Positions 43,721 to 53,143 of a stretch of DNA of 64,000 nucleotides are shown one piece after another. Where the stretch lies: contig NZ_FOXH01000005.1 of NCBI RefSeq assembly GCF_900115665.1, positions 1 to 64,000 on the forward strand, in the 5' to 3' direction. Every line of letters starts with the position of its first letter. Positions within the stretch are counted from its first letter, which is position 1. This DNA comes from Pseudarcicella hirudinis. GTDB lineage: Bacteria > Bacteroidota > Bacteroidia > Cytophagales > Spirosomataceae. Under the pieces are notes generated by a model, which ran no database searches, had not been told where the DNA came from, and saw only the letters and a list, made by a program, of their open reading frames with translations. The translations under genes were made by a program, and so were the position numbers.

Positions 43721-45142
43721 TTAAACCAGAATGGCGTTTGAGAAGGCTAATAATTCTTTTTCCTGAAAAGCTCCTGCCATAATCTGAAAGCCTATCGGCA
43801 TACCTTCATTATCTTCTCCGTTCGGAATAGAAATGGCAGGCAATCCTACTACATTCGCCTGTACCGTGAATAAATCACCTAAATACATTTGAATCGGATC
43901 AGCCGTTTTTTCGCCTATTTTGTAAGCTGTAGTCGGCGTAGTCGGGCAAACCAGAAAATCATAATTTTCCAGCAGAGAATCCGTATATTCTTTTACTAAA
44001 CGCCTTACTTTCTGTGCTTTAGTATAGTAGGCATCATAATAACTCGCACTCAATACAAAAGTACCAAGCATTATTCTTCTGCGTGTTTCATTTCTGAATG
44101 CTTCAGAACGTGTCTTTTTGTACATAGTGATCAATTCCTTTGAATTGGCCGCTCTGAAACCATATTTCACTCCGTCAAAACGGGAAAGATTTGAGCTCGA
44201 TTCCGCAGTTGTCAGGATGTAATAAGTCGGCAGAAAATGCTTAATCAGCGGAAAATCAACAGCTTCAACTGTATGTCCCTGGCTTTTAAGAAAATCCAGC
44301 TTTGCAATTGTAGCAGCCTTTACCTCAGGCTGTAAACCTTCACTTTCCACCGCTTCCCGCAGGTAAGCAATTTTATAGCTTTTTTTCTCAGGCACAAGCT
44401 CCGAATATGCCTCTACTTCTTTCGTTGAAACCGTACTATCCTGTTCATCCGAACCGGCAATCACTTCAAGTAAAATCGCAGAATCTTCAACGGATTTCGT
44501 AATCGGACCGATACAGTCAAACGACGAAGCATAAGCAATCAGTCCCCAGCGGGATACCCTTGAATAGGTCGGTTTTAGTCCGACCAATCCGCAAAAACCG
44601 GCAGGCATTCTGACAGAACCACCAGTATCTGTTCCCAGCGAGGCAAGACACATATCTGCCTGTACAGCAACCGCTGAGCCTCCTGATGAACCGCCTGCTA
44701 CCCGATGGTCCCCTACTGCATTTAAAACAGGGCCAAAGTTCGAATTTTCATTGGTTGACCCCATTCCGAATTCATCACAGTTCTGGCGCCCGATAATGAT
44801 TGCATCTTCATCCAGAACTCTCTGAACGGCAGTACCATTAAACTGGGCTTCAAAACCGTCCAGTATTTTACTCCCGGCACTTACCGGATGATCTTTATAA
44901 CAAAGTAAATCCTTGATGCCCAGAACCATTCCTGCGAGTTTCCCATAATTCCCTGACTTAATTTTAAGATCCACCTCATCTGCTTTCTGCAAAGATTCTT
45001 CTGCATAAACCGAGACAAAAGCATTGAGCTTCAAATTCTTTTCATCAATATTTTTAAGGTAAAATTCGACAAGCTGGCGGCAGGTTATTGTTCCTGCAAG
45101 GAGGTCTTTCTGGATTTCCCGGAGAGTTGAGTAGTTTTTCAA
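43721..45142 (-). CDS. gatA: Aspartyl/glutamyl-tRNA amidotransferase subunit A
   Basis: 473 residues. GatA releases ammonia from glutamine for the GatCAB complex, which converts Glu-tRNA(Gln) and/or Asp-tRNA(Asn) to the amidated forms. The amidase triad Lys-cis-Ser-Ser is complete: Lys in LAGMVLGIKDLLCYK, cis-Ser in VAGGSSGGSAVAV, nucleophile Ser in TDTGGSVRMPAGFCGLVG. Later family stretches are YYDAYYTKAQKVRRLV and LVCPTTPTTAYKIG. The end, AFQEKELLAFSNAILV, is a normal terminus. gatB and gatC are not adjacent, as usual in this phylum. A well-placed -7 element is at 45172-45179. Confidence 0.96.
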   Translation of the reverse strand: MKNYSTLREIQKDLLAGTITCRQLVEFYLKNIDEKNLKLNAFVSVYAEESLQKADEVDLKIKSGNYGKLAGMVLGIKDLLCYKDHPVSAGSKILDGFEAQFNGTAVQRVLDEDAIIIGRQNCDEFGMGSTNENSNFGPVLNAVGDHRVAGGSSGGSAVAVQADMCLASLGTDTGGSVRMPAGFCGLVGLKPTYSRVSRWGLIAYASSFDCIGPITKSVEDSAILLEVIAGSDEQDSTVSTKEVEAYSELVPEKKSYKIAYLREAVESEGLQPEVKAATIAKLDFLKSQGHTVEAVDFPLIKHFLPTYYILTTAESSSNLSRFDGVKYGFRAANSKELITMYKKTRSEAFRNETRRRIMLGTFVLSASYYDAYYTKAQKVRRLVKEYTDSLLENYDFLVCPTTPTTAYKIGEKTADPIQMYLGDLFTVQANVVGLPAISIPNGEDNEGMPIGFQIMAGAFQEKELLAFSNAILV

Positions 45143-45171
45143 AGCAACAAATAAATTTTAATTTTTACGGG

Positions 45172-45179
45172 CAAATGTA
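45172..45179 (-). promoter_or_regulatory. Candidate gatA -7 element TACATTTG
   Basis: Exact TAnnTTTG on the minus strand, 29 bp before the gatA ATG. The -33 region has TTTC about 20 bp upstream and no TTG. Confidence 0.45.
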
Positions 45180-45255
45180 TTCAGCATTTTATCCGGAAAG
45201 TAGTAGAATTCCGAAAGGGGATTTCGGGTAAAATGGTTTCTCCCCTATAAACAAC

Positions 45256-45293
45256 AAAAGCATAGTCGAGGTAAAATTATACCTCAACTATGC
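45256..45293 (-). terminator. Terminator of tatA
   Basis: Stem GCATAGT-GAGGTA / TACCTC-ACTATGC with one internal C-A mismatch (arms 45260-45273 and 45280-45293), followed on the minus strand by TTTTG. It lies 21 bp after the tatA stop. Confidence 0.8.
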
Positions 45294-45314
45294 AAAAACA
45301 CAAAATGCAGTGCA

Positions 45315-45518
45315 TTATTTAGTGTCGTCTAAGCCTTTAGTAATTTGTTCCTGAACGTCTTTTTGAGCATCCTTAAATTCTTTGATACCTTTTCCAAGAC
45401 CTTTCATTAATTCCGGCAATTTTTTGCCACCAAAGAACAATAAGATAGCCATACCGATCAACAATAATTCGCTTCCACCTAGGCCATTCAAAAATAATAA
45501 GACTGAAGTAAGTTCCAT
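45315..45518 (-). CDS. tatA: Sec-independent protein translocase subunit TatA
   Basis: 67 residues, a typical TatA. The Tat system exports folded proteins across the inner membrane; TatA oligomers help form the passage. One N-terminal membrane helix ([15 protein letters not shown]) is followed by the hinge [20 protein letters not shown] and an amphipathic helix, then a charged tail. The [14 protein letters not shown] stretch is diagnostic. tatC is not in the window. It follows the YkvA-like gene by 90 bp on the same strand and has its own terminator. Confidence 0.94.
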   Translation of the reverse strand: MELTSVLLFLNGLGGSELLLIGMAILLFFGGKKLPELMKGLGKGIKEFKDAQKDVQEQITKGLDDTK

Positions 45519-45607
45519 TTTCTTATGCGTTAAATTTTTTGTAAAAATACTTGATACAATTAAGAATTACGAATTAAGCTCTAAGAAATTTAAATTTTCT
45601 CATAAAC

Positions 45608-46063
45608 TTAGTCCAAATTTATGGTTGTTTCCACCAATTCGGCCTTCGTTTTTTCCCATAATTCAAAATCTCTGATATCTCCGGACAAAGCATTAAAAAG
45701 CCAGAGTATCAAAGCAAGGTCATCCGTCAAGCCAATTGCCGGCAAAACATCCGGAATTAAATCAATTGGTGAAACAAAATAAATTAATACTGCAATAATC
45801 TTAACAATGGTCTGCCAGGGTACAATTCTGTAATCTCCCGAGACATAGGCTTTTACCATTCTTCCTAATAATGTCAGTTTTTCGAGTAAAACCTGACCCA
45901 CTTGTTTATTGTCTCGGCTCGCGGCGTTACGTGCTTTTACGATAACTTCCTTGAGAAGCTGTAAAGTTGCTAAACTTCCGCCAGCATACTTACCTGCTCT
46001 GTGAGTAGCCCGGCGAAAAAAAACCGAATTTAATACTTTTGAAACTAAATCTTCCTGAGGCAT
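45608..46063 (-). CDS. DUF1232 (YkvA-like) membrane protein
   Basis: 151 residues. The C-terminal half shows the DUF1232 core: VSGDYRIVPWQTIVKIIAVL, then IYFVSPIDLIPDVLPAIGLT and DDLALILWLFNAL. The SPIDLIPD motif and the hydrophobic stretches around it define the family, thought to be a small membrane-anchored protein of unknown function. The N-terminal 60 residues are helical and basic (RRATHRAGKYAGGSLATLQL). It stands upstream of tatA on the minus strand and diverges from mdh across 320 bp. Confidence 0.88.
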   Translation of the reverse strand: MPQEDLVSKVLNSVFFRRATHRAGKYAGGSLATLQLLKEVIVKARNAASRDNKQVGQVLLEKLTLLGRMVKAYVSGDYRIVPWQTIVKIIAVLIYFVSPIDLIPDVLPAIGLTDDLALILWLFNALSGDIRDFELWEKTKAELVETTINLD

Positions 46064-46213
46064 TGGTTAATTTGGGATAATAAATACTTGAAAAAGTTTA
46101 AAATATTATAACAATTTTAATTTCATCCTGATTCAAAAACGGTCATATTTTTATGTATAATATCTTAGCAAAAAAACTGCTGTAAATATGCCGGAAATAT
46201 GGTAAAATGCATT

Positions 46214-46241
46214 TTGTCATTACTTAAATATAATACTTTTG
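46214..46241 (+). promoter_or_regulatory. Candidate mdh promoter
   Basis: TTG at 46214-46216 and TACTTTTG at 46234-46241, 17 bp apart, match the Bacteroidota -33/-7 pattern (TTG, TAnnTTTG). The 5' leader would be about 135 bp. The rest of the 320-bp divergent spacer (46064-46383) shows a second weaker pair, TTG near 46305 and TAAAATTTG about 22 bp on, and nothing else. Confidence 0.5.
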
Positions 46242-46383
46242 CAGGACATAATAAAAACGAGCCGATATAATATTTATTGAAATTTATTTATTTTATTGCA
46301 CTTTTTGTACACCCAAGAAGTTTTTCTTTAAAATTTGTCTTAGTACATTTACTTTATTTTATAACTAAACAATTTACATTCTC

Positions 46384-47319
46384 ATGAAAATAACTGTTGT
46401 TGGAGCTGGTGCGGTAGGTGCGACTACTGCCGATAATATTGCCCGCAAGGAATTGGCTGCTGAAGTAGTTCTATTAGACATTAAAGAAGGTTTTGCAGAA
46501 GGTAAAGCTTTAGACATGTTTCAAACGGCTGCTTTGCTGGGCTGGGATACAAAATTAACCGGTGTTACCAACGATTATTCAAGAACTGCTAATTCTAATG
46601 TTGTTGTCATTACCTCTGGCCTTCCCCGTAAACCCGGTATGACCCGTGAAGAATTAATTGGTGTAAATGCCGGTATTGTAAAATCGGTTGTTGATAATAT
46701 TCTGAAATATTCTCCAGATGCAATTTTTGTAATTGTTTCCAATCCTATGGATACCATGACTTATCTGGCTCTAAAAGCGTCTGGTCTTCCAAAAAACAGA
46801 ATCATTGGTATGGGTGGTGCGCTTGATTCTGCCCGTTTCAAATGCTATCTGTCTCTTGCTATGAATGTTTCTCCTAACGACTTGCATGCAAGTGTAATCG
46901 GCGGACATGGCGATACTACCATGATTCCTTTGAAGCGTTTAGCAACCTGGAATGGTACACCGGTAACGAATTATCTTGACGCTGCAACTTTAGATAAGGT
47001 GGCTGCTGATACAATGGTTGGCGGAGCTACTCTGACCGGACTTTTAGGAACTTCTGCCTGGTATGCTCCGGGAGCAGCAAGTGCAGCTGTGGTAGAATCA
47101 ATTATCCGTGATGAGAAAAGAGTAATTCCTTGCTCGGTTTTACTGGAAGGCGAATACGGACAATCTGATATCTGTATGGGTGTTCCGGTTGTTTTAGGAA
47201 AAACCGGCTGGGAGAAAATCATTGATTATAAACTCAATGAAGAAGAACAGGCATTATTCTCAAAATCTGCAGATGCTGTAAGAAACATGAATAATGTTCT
47301 TTCAACCCTGAGTCTGTAA
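46384..47319 (+). CDS. mdh: Malate dehydrogenase (LDH-like type)
   Basis: 311 residues. It interconverts malate and oxaloacetate with NAD in the TCA cycle. The Rossmann motif is GAGAVGATTADNIARKEL (residues 7-24), with Asp in VVLLDIKEG selecting NAD. The substrate loop reads SGLPRKPGMTREELIGVNAG, which has the Arg pattern of malate rather than lactate dehydrogenases. The proton-relay His is near residue 175 in IGGHGDTTMIPL, and the Asp/Arg are in GGALDSARFKCYL. The length fits the LDH-like MDH group common in Bacteroidota. A promoter with a good -33/-7 pair precedes it, and a hairpin follows. Confidence 0.97.
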   Translation: MKITVVGAGAVGATTADNIARKELAAEVVLLDIKEGFAEGKALDMFQTAALLGWDTKLTGVTNDYSRTANSNVVVITSGLPRKPGMTREELIGVNAGIVKSVVDNILKYSPDAIFVIVSNPMDTMTYLALKASGLPKNRIIGMGGALDSARFKCYLSLAMNVSPNDLHASVIGGHGDTTMIPLKRLATWNGTPVTNYLDAATLDKVAADTMVGGATLTGLLGTSAWYAPGAASAAVVESIIRDEKRVIPCSVLLEGEYGQSDICMGVPVVLGKTGWEKIIDYKLNEEEQALFSKSADAVRNMNNVLSTLSL

Positions 47320-47327
47320 TTATGACT

Positions 47328-47369
47328 TATGCTCTTCGATTATCTGAACACCGGTAATCGAAGAGCATA
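47328..47369. terminator. Hairpin between convergent mdh and 139-aa gene
   Basis: Perfect 15-bp stem TATGCTCTTCGATTA / TAATCGAAGAGCATA with a 12-base loop, 8 bp after the mdh stop. No long T-run; likely bidirectional. Confidence 0.7.
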
Positions 47370-47377
47370 TATAATTC

Positions 47378-47797
47378 TTATGGAGCCTCATCAACTTTTG
47401 TTACAAAATACTCTGTATCTCCCATCCAGGAAAACTTCAGATACCTCTGTTCATAATGTACTCTGATTCTTTTTCCGGTCAGAAGTGCATCCTGCAGAAC
47501 TTTTGCTACATCTGCATCAGCATCAGCTACCGTAAAATCCCATAGATTGTTCTGCATATTCCCAACCTGCCCCTGCGCACCAACATTCAATTCTCCCTCA
47601 TACGTTTTTATAAAATACCCTCTCTTTGAAAACTTGGAAACTGTTCCTGCCCGCTCTCCTTCAGAATAAGAAATTTTGGTCAGGACGTAGGAAAGAATAA
47701 GTCCAAGTACAGAAAGTATAATTATTCCGAAAAATAGTCTGCGAAAAAATCGCGAAGTTGCTTGCCGGGCAACTGAAAGTTTGTCGTTGAAAGCCAT
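47378..47797 (-). CDS. Single-pass membrane protein of unknown function
   Basis: 139 residues from the ATG at 47797 (MAFNDKLSVARQATSRFFRR); a longer frame starts at 47854 but its extra residues are not typical. One membrane helix (LFFGIIILSVLGLILSYVLT) anchors a C-terminal domain with SEGERAGTVSKFSKRGYFIK, TYEGELNVGAQGQ, LWDFTVAD, GKRIRVHYEQRYLKFSWMGD. The AGTVSKFSKRGYFIKTYEGEL stretch is widespread in Bacteroidota proteins, sometimes mis-annotated as 6-phosphogluconate dehydrogenase; no enzymatic motif is present. Function unknown. It lies tail to tail with mdh. Confidence 0.8.
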   Translation of the reverse strand: MAFNDKLSVARQATSRFFRRLFFGIIILSVLGLILSYVLTKISYSEGERAGTVSKFSKRGYFIKTYEGELNVGAQGQVGNMQNNLWDFTVADADADVAKVLQDALLTGKRIRVHYEQRYLKFSWMGDTEYFVTKVDEAP

Positions 47798-47965
47798 TAG
47801 TTCAAAAGGTTTCGGTTTCGTGATTAATATTATTGATAATAGGAACCTGAGCAAAAATAGGAATTTAGCTGAAAAAGCGCATACTTTTTAATTTAAATAT
47901 GCTTAATCAATCTGATTCAAACATTTTCAGGCATAAAATGTTAATAAATCTTCCATAATACTGAT

Positions 47966-48011
47966 AAACACAAAAGACTTTGCGGAATGCTCTGCAAAGT
48001 CTTTTGTGTTT
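47966..48011 (-). terminator. Terminator of the MacB-like permease gene
   Basis: Perfect 18-bp stem starting AAACACAAAAGACTTTGC, ten-base loop, with its own T-rich 3' arm, 16 bp after the permease stop on the minus strand. Confidence 0.85.
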
Positions 48012-48027
48012 GAGATGAAATCCCTCA

Positions 48028-49269
48028 TTATTTAGAACGAATAGCAATAACCGGATCTAATCTGGCAGCTACCAATGCCGGAATAATTCCCGATAACATT
48101 CCTATTATACTTGAAATAAACAATCCTTTTGTGATATTACTGTACGACAATATCATAGTCAGTGCGTCCTGCGGGATGATTGTAATAAGCCAGACCAGGA
48201 AAATACCAACCAACCCTCCTATCAGACTTAAAAATACGGCCTCAAACAAAAACTGGAATAATATAAAATAATTCTTTGCACCGAGAGACTTCTGTATTCC
48301 TATAATATTGGTTCTTTCTTTCACTGAAACGAACATAATATTAGCAATTCCAAAACCTCCAACCAATAATGAAAAGCCTGCAATCAATGCTCCGGCCATA
48401 TTGAGTGTGGCAAATATTCCGTCGAAAAACTGATTAATTCCATCCGCACGATTCACAGCAAAATTATCTTCCTGAGAAGGTTTTAAACTTCTTCGGCTTC
48501 TCATCAGACCCTCAATTTCTCCCTCCAGCGCTTCCTGTTTAACATCCCAGTCATATGCTTTCACCGCTACATCCGGCTCCGGCTGATCTTTCTGAAAAAT
48601 ATTGGCAAAAGTGGTATAAGGAATAAACGCATTTTCGTCCGGAGAGCCTCCCAGGGTTATTCCATCTGTCCCCTTCTTTTCCAGCACCCCGATTACTACA
48701 AATTTAATTCCTTTTATTTTGATTGTCTGCCCGATAGCGTTGCCATTCGGAAAGATTGTTTCAGCTATTTTAGCACCGATAATTGCTGAATAGGAAGAAC
48801 TTTCTGTTTCTACCGGAACAAAATACCGGCCCTGCTGAATAGAAAATTCTGAAATTTTATTGTATTCAAAACTGCATCCCGTCAGTCTGGCATCGATACT
48901 GTTATTTCCATGACTGTAAGTTACACTTCCTCGGCCGTCGATAATTGCCACATGTTTTGCATTTTCAAGATTTTCCTGCAAATATTTGAATTCAGAATAT
49001 TTCATATTCGGTCTGTTCACATATTTCCACCAGGGATAATTATTCCCCATAAGCCAGGGCCATTTACCTACGTAAAGAACTCCTTTCCCAAATGAATCTA
49101 TCTGATCTCTGATATTTTTATTCAGAGAATCCACGGCTGTGAAAACCGCTACAATTGCAAAGATCCCTATAGTTACTCCTAAAAGAGAAAGTGTAGTCCG
49201 TAGAACATTGGAATGCAGAGCCTGCCAGGCGAACCTGAAACTTTCAAAAATCTGTCGAAGGAATTTCAT
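48028..49269 (-). CDS. ABC transporter permease, FtsX/MacB family
   Basis: 413 residues with the MacB layout: an N-terminal membrane helix (TLSLLGVTIGIFAIVAVFTA), a large periplasmic domain (about 45-280; VAIIDGRGSVTYSHGNNSID and IIGAKIAETIFPNGNAIGQT), and three C-terminal helices forming the FtsX domain (about 290-413; FGIANIMFVSVKERTNIIGI and ALVAARLDPVIAIRSK at the end). Such permeases act with a LolD/MacB-type ATPase in lipoprotein or macrolide/peptide export, often by mechanotransmission. No ATPase or membrane-fusion gene is adjacent, so the partner is encoded elsewhere. Terminated by a strong hairpin. Confidence 0.88.
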   Translation of the reverse strand: MKFLRQIFESFRFAWQALHSNVLRTTLSLLGVTIGIFAIVAVFTAVDSLNKNIRDQIDSFGKGVLYVGKWPWLMGNNYPWWKYVNRPNMKYSEFKYLQENLENAKHVAIIDGRGSVTYSHGNNSIDARLTGCSFEYNKISEFSIQQGRYFVPVETESSSYSAIIGAKIAETIFPNGNAIGQTIKIKGIKFVVIGVLEKKGTDGITLGGSPDENAFIPYTTFANIFQKDQPEPDVAVKAYDWDVKQEALEGEIEGLMRSRRSLKPSQEDNFAVNRADGINQFFDGIFATLNMAGALIAGFSLLVGGFGIANIMFVSVKERTNIIGIQKSLGAKNYFILFQFLFEAVFLSLIGGLVGIFLVWLITIIPQDALTMILSYSNITKGLFISSIIGMLSGIIPALVAARLDPVIAIRSK

Positions 49270-49412
49270 ATAATTAATTTTATTTAAAGGTCTTTTTTTA
49301 AATGCGTTAATTTCAAACGTGGCTGATATTGAAATAGCAAATTGTTTAGTGGCTGAATTATACTTCCCGTAAAGTAAAAGTATTTCTTATTGCATTTTAT
49401 TCAAAGTATATA

Positions 49413-52400
49413 TTGATTGAACTCAGGTATGACATATTTAAGTGGCAAAATAGCATGAAGACTGGAAACGATTCATTAATTTTACCTGTTAATTTTTATA
49501 AAAATATGCCACAAAAACTCAGCACTGCGGACTTCATTAACTTACAGGAAAATTTTTCAGGAGCGCTTTTTTTCAATCATACCCCCCTTCACAATTCACA
49601 GAAATTACTTTACTCTACTGACGCTTCCGTTTATCAGGAAAAACCTGTTGCAGTAGCGATTCCTAAAACCAATGAAGATCTCAAAGCACTGATCCGGTTC
49701 GCCCGGGAACAAAAACTTTCTCTTATTCCGAGAGCGGCAGGCACTTCGTTAGCCGGACAGGTTGTCGGAGCAGGACTGGTAGTGGATATTTCTAAATATT
49801 TCGACAAAATCCTTGAAGTCAATACCGAGGAAAAATGGGTAAGAGTTCAACCCGGAGTAATCAGGGATGATTTAAACGTAAAACTCAGAGAATACGGATT
49901 GATGTTCGGGCCCGAAACCTCCACTTCTTCCAGAGCGATGATCGGCGGAATGGTGGGTAATAATTCCTGTGGCCTTCATTCTATCGTCTGGGGTTGCACG
50001 CGCGACCATCTTTTGGAAGCGTCTGTATTGCTTTCAGATGGTACAGAAGCCATTTTCAGGAATCTTGACAGGAATGAATTTTATGCAAAAGCCTCTCAAA
50101 ATAACCTGGAAGGTAATATTTATCGGGAAATACATAAAATTCTCCATAATCCATTTAACCAGGAAAACATTGTTCAGGGCTTTCCGAAAAAGTCGATCAA
50201 AAGAAGAAATACCGGGTATGCACTGGATATGCTCATCGATAATCAGCCTTTTACCGAAAACGAGATACCTTTTAATTTCTGTAAATTGCTGGCAGGTTCG
50301 GAAGGAACACTTGCTTTTATTACTGAAGTAAAGTTAAATCTGCTCCCGCTTCCTCCAAAAGAAGCAGCACTTGTCTGTGTTCATTGCAATAGCATTGATG
50401 AATCCTTAAAAGCCAATCTGGTTGCTCTTGCTCATAAACCTACAGCTTCCGAGCTGGTGGATAAATACATTTTAGATTTTACAATCGGTCATCATGAATA
50501 TGAAAAAAACCGCTTTTTCATAGAAGGCGATCCGAAAGCTATCCTCATGGTTGAATTTATGTCAGAAACGCTCTCTGATCTGAAATCAATGACAGATAGT
50601 TTTATTGCAGACTTAAAAAATGCAGGACTTGGATATGCGCATCCTGTTGTTTGGGCTGAACAGACAAAACCTGCCTGGGATGTAAGAAAAGCCGGACTCG
50701 GATTAATCAGAAATCTTCCTGGAGATACTCAGCCTGTTAATTTAATCGAGGATTGTGCTGTTGATCCGCAGGATTTACCACAATATATTGCCGATTTAGA
50801 AGTACTTCTCAAAAAACATAGCTTAAATGCCTCATATTATGCGCATGCAGGAGCCGGAGAGCTGCATGTGGAACCAATGATTAACCTTAAAACCACGGAA
50901 GGTAAAAATCTCTTCCGAACAGTGCTTAAGGAAACTGCCGCACTCGTAAAGACTTACAATGGCTCATTAAGCGGAGAACATGGTGACGGAAGACTTCGGG
51001 GAGAATTTATTGAATTTATGATCGGGCCGGAGAACTTTGCACTGCTTCATGAAGTAAAAAGGATCTTCGATCCTCAGAATATTTTCAATTCCGGGAAAAT
51101 TACGAATACTCCGCCAATGAATGAATCACTGAGGTATGAGGCGGAAAAACGAATTGACAAAACGGAAACAATTTTTGATTTTTCAGAACAGGAAGGTATC
51201 CTAAGACTTTCAGAAAAATGCTCAGGATCAGGAGATTGCAGAAAGACAGAATTAACCGGCGGTACAATGTGCCCAAGTTATATGGCTACCCGACAGGAAA
51301 AAGATACGACAAGAGCCAGAGCCAATATCCTTCGTCAGTTTTTAACCAATTCAACCAAAGAAAACAAGTTTGATCACCCTGAAATTAAGGAAGTTATGGA
51401 CTTGTGCCTTTCCTGCAAAGGCTGCAAATCCGAATGCCCTTCAAGCGTGGATATTGCAAAGATGAAAGGGGAATTTCTTCAGCATTATTACGATGCGAAC
51501 GGCGTACCATTCCGGACAAAAATGATTGGAAACTTCACCAGATCTCAGGAACTGGCTTCTCATTTCCCGGGGCTTTACAATTTTGTCATCAGTAATCCCG
51601 TAACAGAAAAACTGACCAAAAAAATACTGGGCTTCGCTCAGGAAAGAGAAATTCCGAAACTTGCCAGCCAGACCCTGAAAGCCTGGGCAAAAGATTATTT
51701 CAGGAAAAACAGAGACAATTCCTCAGATAAAGGTATTGTATATTTGTTCTGTGATGAATTTACCAATTTCAATGATGCTGAAATCGGCCAAAAAGCCATA
51801 AAACTTCTTTCAAAGCTCGGTTATGAAGTAGTTATACCAAATCATCTTGAAAGCGGCAGAACATATCTTTCAAAAGGACTTGTCAGAGAAGCACAAAAAA
51901 TAGCGATCAAAAATGTACAGTTATTGTCGGATTCGATACCAAATGACAGACCAATTATCGGGATTGAGCCTTCTGCCATTCTGACTTTAAGAGATGAATA
52001 TCTTGACTTGGTCCCAGCCTCAATGAAGGAAGATGCCAAAAGGATTGCCAGACAGACTTTTCTTATCGATGAGTTTATTGCGGCCGAAATTGATGAGAAG
52101 AGAATCAGGAAAGAGAATTTCACTACGGAGAAGAAACTAATCAAATTGCATGGACATTGTCATCAAAAAGCACTTTCTAATCTGACGACTACCAAAAAGA
52201 TGCTTTCGGTTCCGGATAATTATGAAGTGCAACTGATTCCTTCAGGCTGTTGCGGTATGGCCGGATCTTTCGGTTTTGAGGAAGAGCATTATGAAACTTC
52301 TATGAAAATCGGTGAATTAGTCTTATTTCCAACCATCCGGAAACAAGCTGCTGAAACAATTATCGCTGCCAACGGAACAAGCTGCCGGCATCAGATTAAG

Positions 52401-52460
52401 GATGGAACAGGCAGAACGGCTCTGCATCCGGTAGAGATTCTCTGGGAAGCACTTCTTTAA
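49413..52460 (+). CDS. FAD-linked oxidase with Fe-S C-terminal module (D-2-hydroxyacid dehydrogenase-like)
   Basis: Up to 1,015 residues; the ATG at 49506 (MPQKLSTADFINLQENFSG) is the likelier start, giving 984, because homologues begin near this point. Modules in order: FAD_binding_4 (VAIPKTNEDLKALIRFAREQ, PRAAGTSLAGQVVGAGLVVD, GGMVGNNSCG), FAD-oxidase C domain (LAGSEGTLAFITEVKLNL ... GELHVEPMINL, SGEHGDGRLRGEF), then Fe-S motifs CSGSGDCRKTELTGGTMCPS and CLSCKGCKSECPS, and a C-terminal CCG-type domain (GHCHQKALSNL, IPSGCCGMAGSFGFEEEH). This matches fused GlcD/GlpC-like enzymes that oxidise D-lactate or D-2-hydroxyglutarate and pass electrons to a quinone. The exact substrate cannot be read from sequence. 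Confidence 0.88.
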   Translation: MIELRYDIFKWQNSMKTGNDSLILPVNFYKNMPQKLSTADFINLQENFSGALFFNHTPLHNSQKLLYSTDASVYQEKPVAVAIPKTNEDLKALIRFAREQKLSLIPRAAGTSLAGQVVGAGLVVDISKYFDKILEVNTEEKWVRVQPGVIRDDLNVKLREYGLMFGPETSTSSRAMIGGMVGNNSCGLHSIVWGCTRDHLLEASVLLSDGTEAIFRNLDRNEFYAKASQNNLEGNIYREIHKILHNPFNQENIVQGFPKKSIKRRNTGYALDMLIDNQPFTENEIPFNFCKLLAGSEGTLAFITEVKLNLLPLPPKEAALVCVHCNSIDESLKANLVALAHKPTASELVDKYILDFTIGHHEYEKNRFFIEGDPKAILMVEFMSETLSDLKSMTDSFIADLKNAGLGYAHPVVWAEQTKPAWDVRKAGLGLIRNLPGDTQPVNLIEDCAVDPQDLPQYIADLEVLLKKHSLNASYYAHAGAGELHVEPMINLKTTEGKNLFRTVLKETAALVKTYNGSLSGEHGDGRLRGEFIEFMIGPENFALLHEVKRIFDPQNIFNSGKITNTPPMNESLRYEAEKRIDKTETIFDFSEQEGILRLSEKCSGSGDCRKTELTGGTMCPSYMATRQEKDTTRARANILRQFLTNSTKENKFDHPEIKEVMDLCLSCKGCKSECPSSVDIAKMKGEFLQHYYDANGVPFRTKMIGNFTRSQELASHFPGLYNFVISNPVTEKLTKKILGFAQEREIPKLASQTLKAWAKDYFRKNRDNSSDKGIVYLFCDEFTNFNDAEIGQKAIKLLSKLGYEVVIPNHLESGRTYLSKGLVREAQKIAIKNVQLLSDSIPNDRPIIGIEPSAILTLRDEYLDLVPASMKEDAKRIARQTFLIDEFIAAEIDEKRIRKENFTTEKKLIKLHGHCHQKALSNLTTTKKMLSVPDNYEVQLIPSGCCGMAGSFGFEEEHYETSMKIGELVLFPTIRKQAAETIIAANGTSCRHQIKDGTGRTALHPVEILWEALL

Positions 52461-52486
52461 AACTGCCGAAAGCATTCGTGGCTGTA

Positions 52487-52519
52487 AAAGATCCGGGGTT
52501 GAAAATTCCCCGGATCTTT
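52487..52519. terminator. Terminator between convergent genes
   Basis: Perfect stem AAAGATCCGGGG / CCCCGGATCTTT with a nine-base loop, 26 bp after the FAD/Fe-S gene stop and 10 bp from the end of the convergent gene. Works on either strand. Confidence 0.82.
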
Positions 52520-52528
52520 CTGAAATTT

Positions 52529-53143
52529 CTATGGTAATTTAATAAGATTAAGACCAGGAATTGAGCCACCGGGGAATTGCTGTAATTTTCCACCTGTTTC
52601 CAATGATCCCAGATCCACACCTGAGAAGCCCATATTTTTCATTATTTTCAATACTTCTGCTTTAGCTTCTGCATCGTTTCCTGACATGAATAAAACCCTG
52701 TTTCCTCCTGAAACATGAGGATCAGAAGACAACAATTCAGGAGTAAGCGTATTAAAAGCTTTTACGACACGTGCTCCGGGAGCAAGTTCTGAAACAACTT
52801 CGCTCGAAGGTTTTCCTCCTAAATCAGCATGCTGATACTGCTCACCAACAGCAACAACTGCATTAGCGGTATCAATCAGAATCTGACCTTTCCAGGCTGG
52901 GACATTTTTCAATACATCTGCAACATTCCCCCATTTCACAGAAAGTACCACCACATCAGCTTTTACAGCATCTTCTGCTTTTCCCGCAGAAACGCCACTT
53001 CCCAGTTCTGAAATTATGCCAGCCAAAGATTCCGGCCCTCTGCTATTGCTTAATATTACCTGATAACCCGCTTTTAATGCCTGTTTAGTGAAGGCCGTTC
53101 CGATAGACCCTGCCCCAATCACCCCAATTACTTTTGTTTCCAT
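52529..53143 (-). CDS. NADP-dependent F420 reductase-like oxidoreductase
   Basis: 204 residues. The Rossmann start METKVIGVIGAGSIGTAFTK and SNSRGPESLAGIISELG (the SNSRGP stretch typically selects NADP) define the F420_oxidored/YqeC-like family. Other conserved segments are VVLSVKWGNVADVLKNVPAW, DTANAVVAVGE and VKAFNTLTPELLSSDP. In organisms without F420 these proteins are believed to be NAD(P)-binding oxidoreductases of unknown substrate. It is a single gene facing the FAD/Fe-S enzyme tail to tail. A 422-bp gap with tandem repeats follows. Confidence 0.86.
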   Translation of the reverse strand: METKVIGVIGAGSIGTAFTKQALKAGYQVILSNSRGPESLAGIISELGSGVSAGKAEDAVKADVVVLSVKWGNVADVLKNVPAWKGQILIDTANAVVAVGEQYQHADLGGKPSSEVVSELAPGARVVKAFNTLTPELLSSDPHVSGGNRVLFMSGNDAEAKAEVLKIMKNMGFSGVDLGSLETGGKLQQFPGGSIPGLNLIKLP

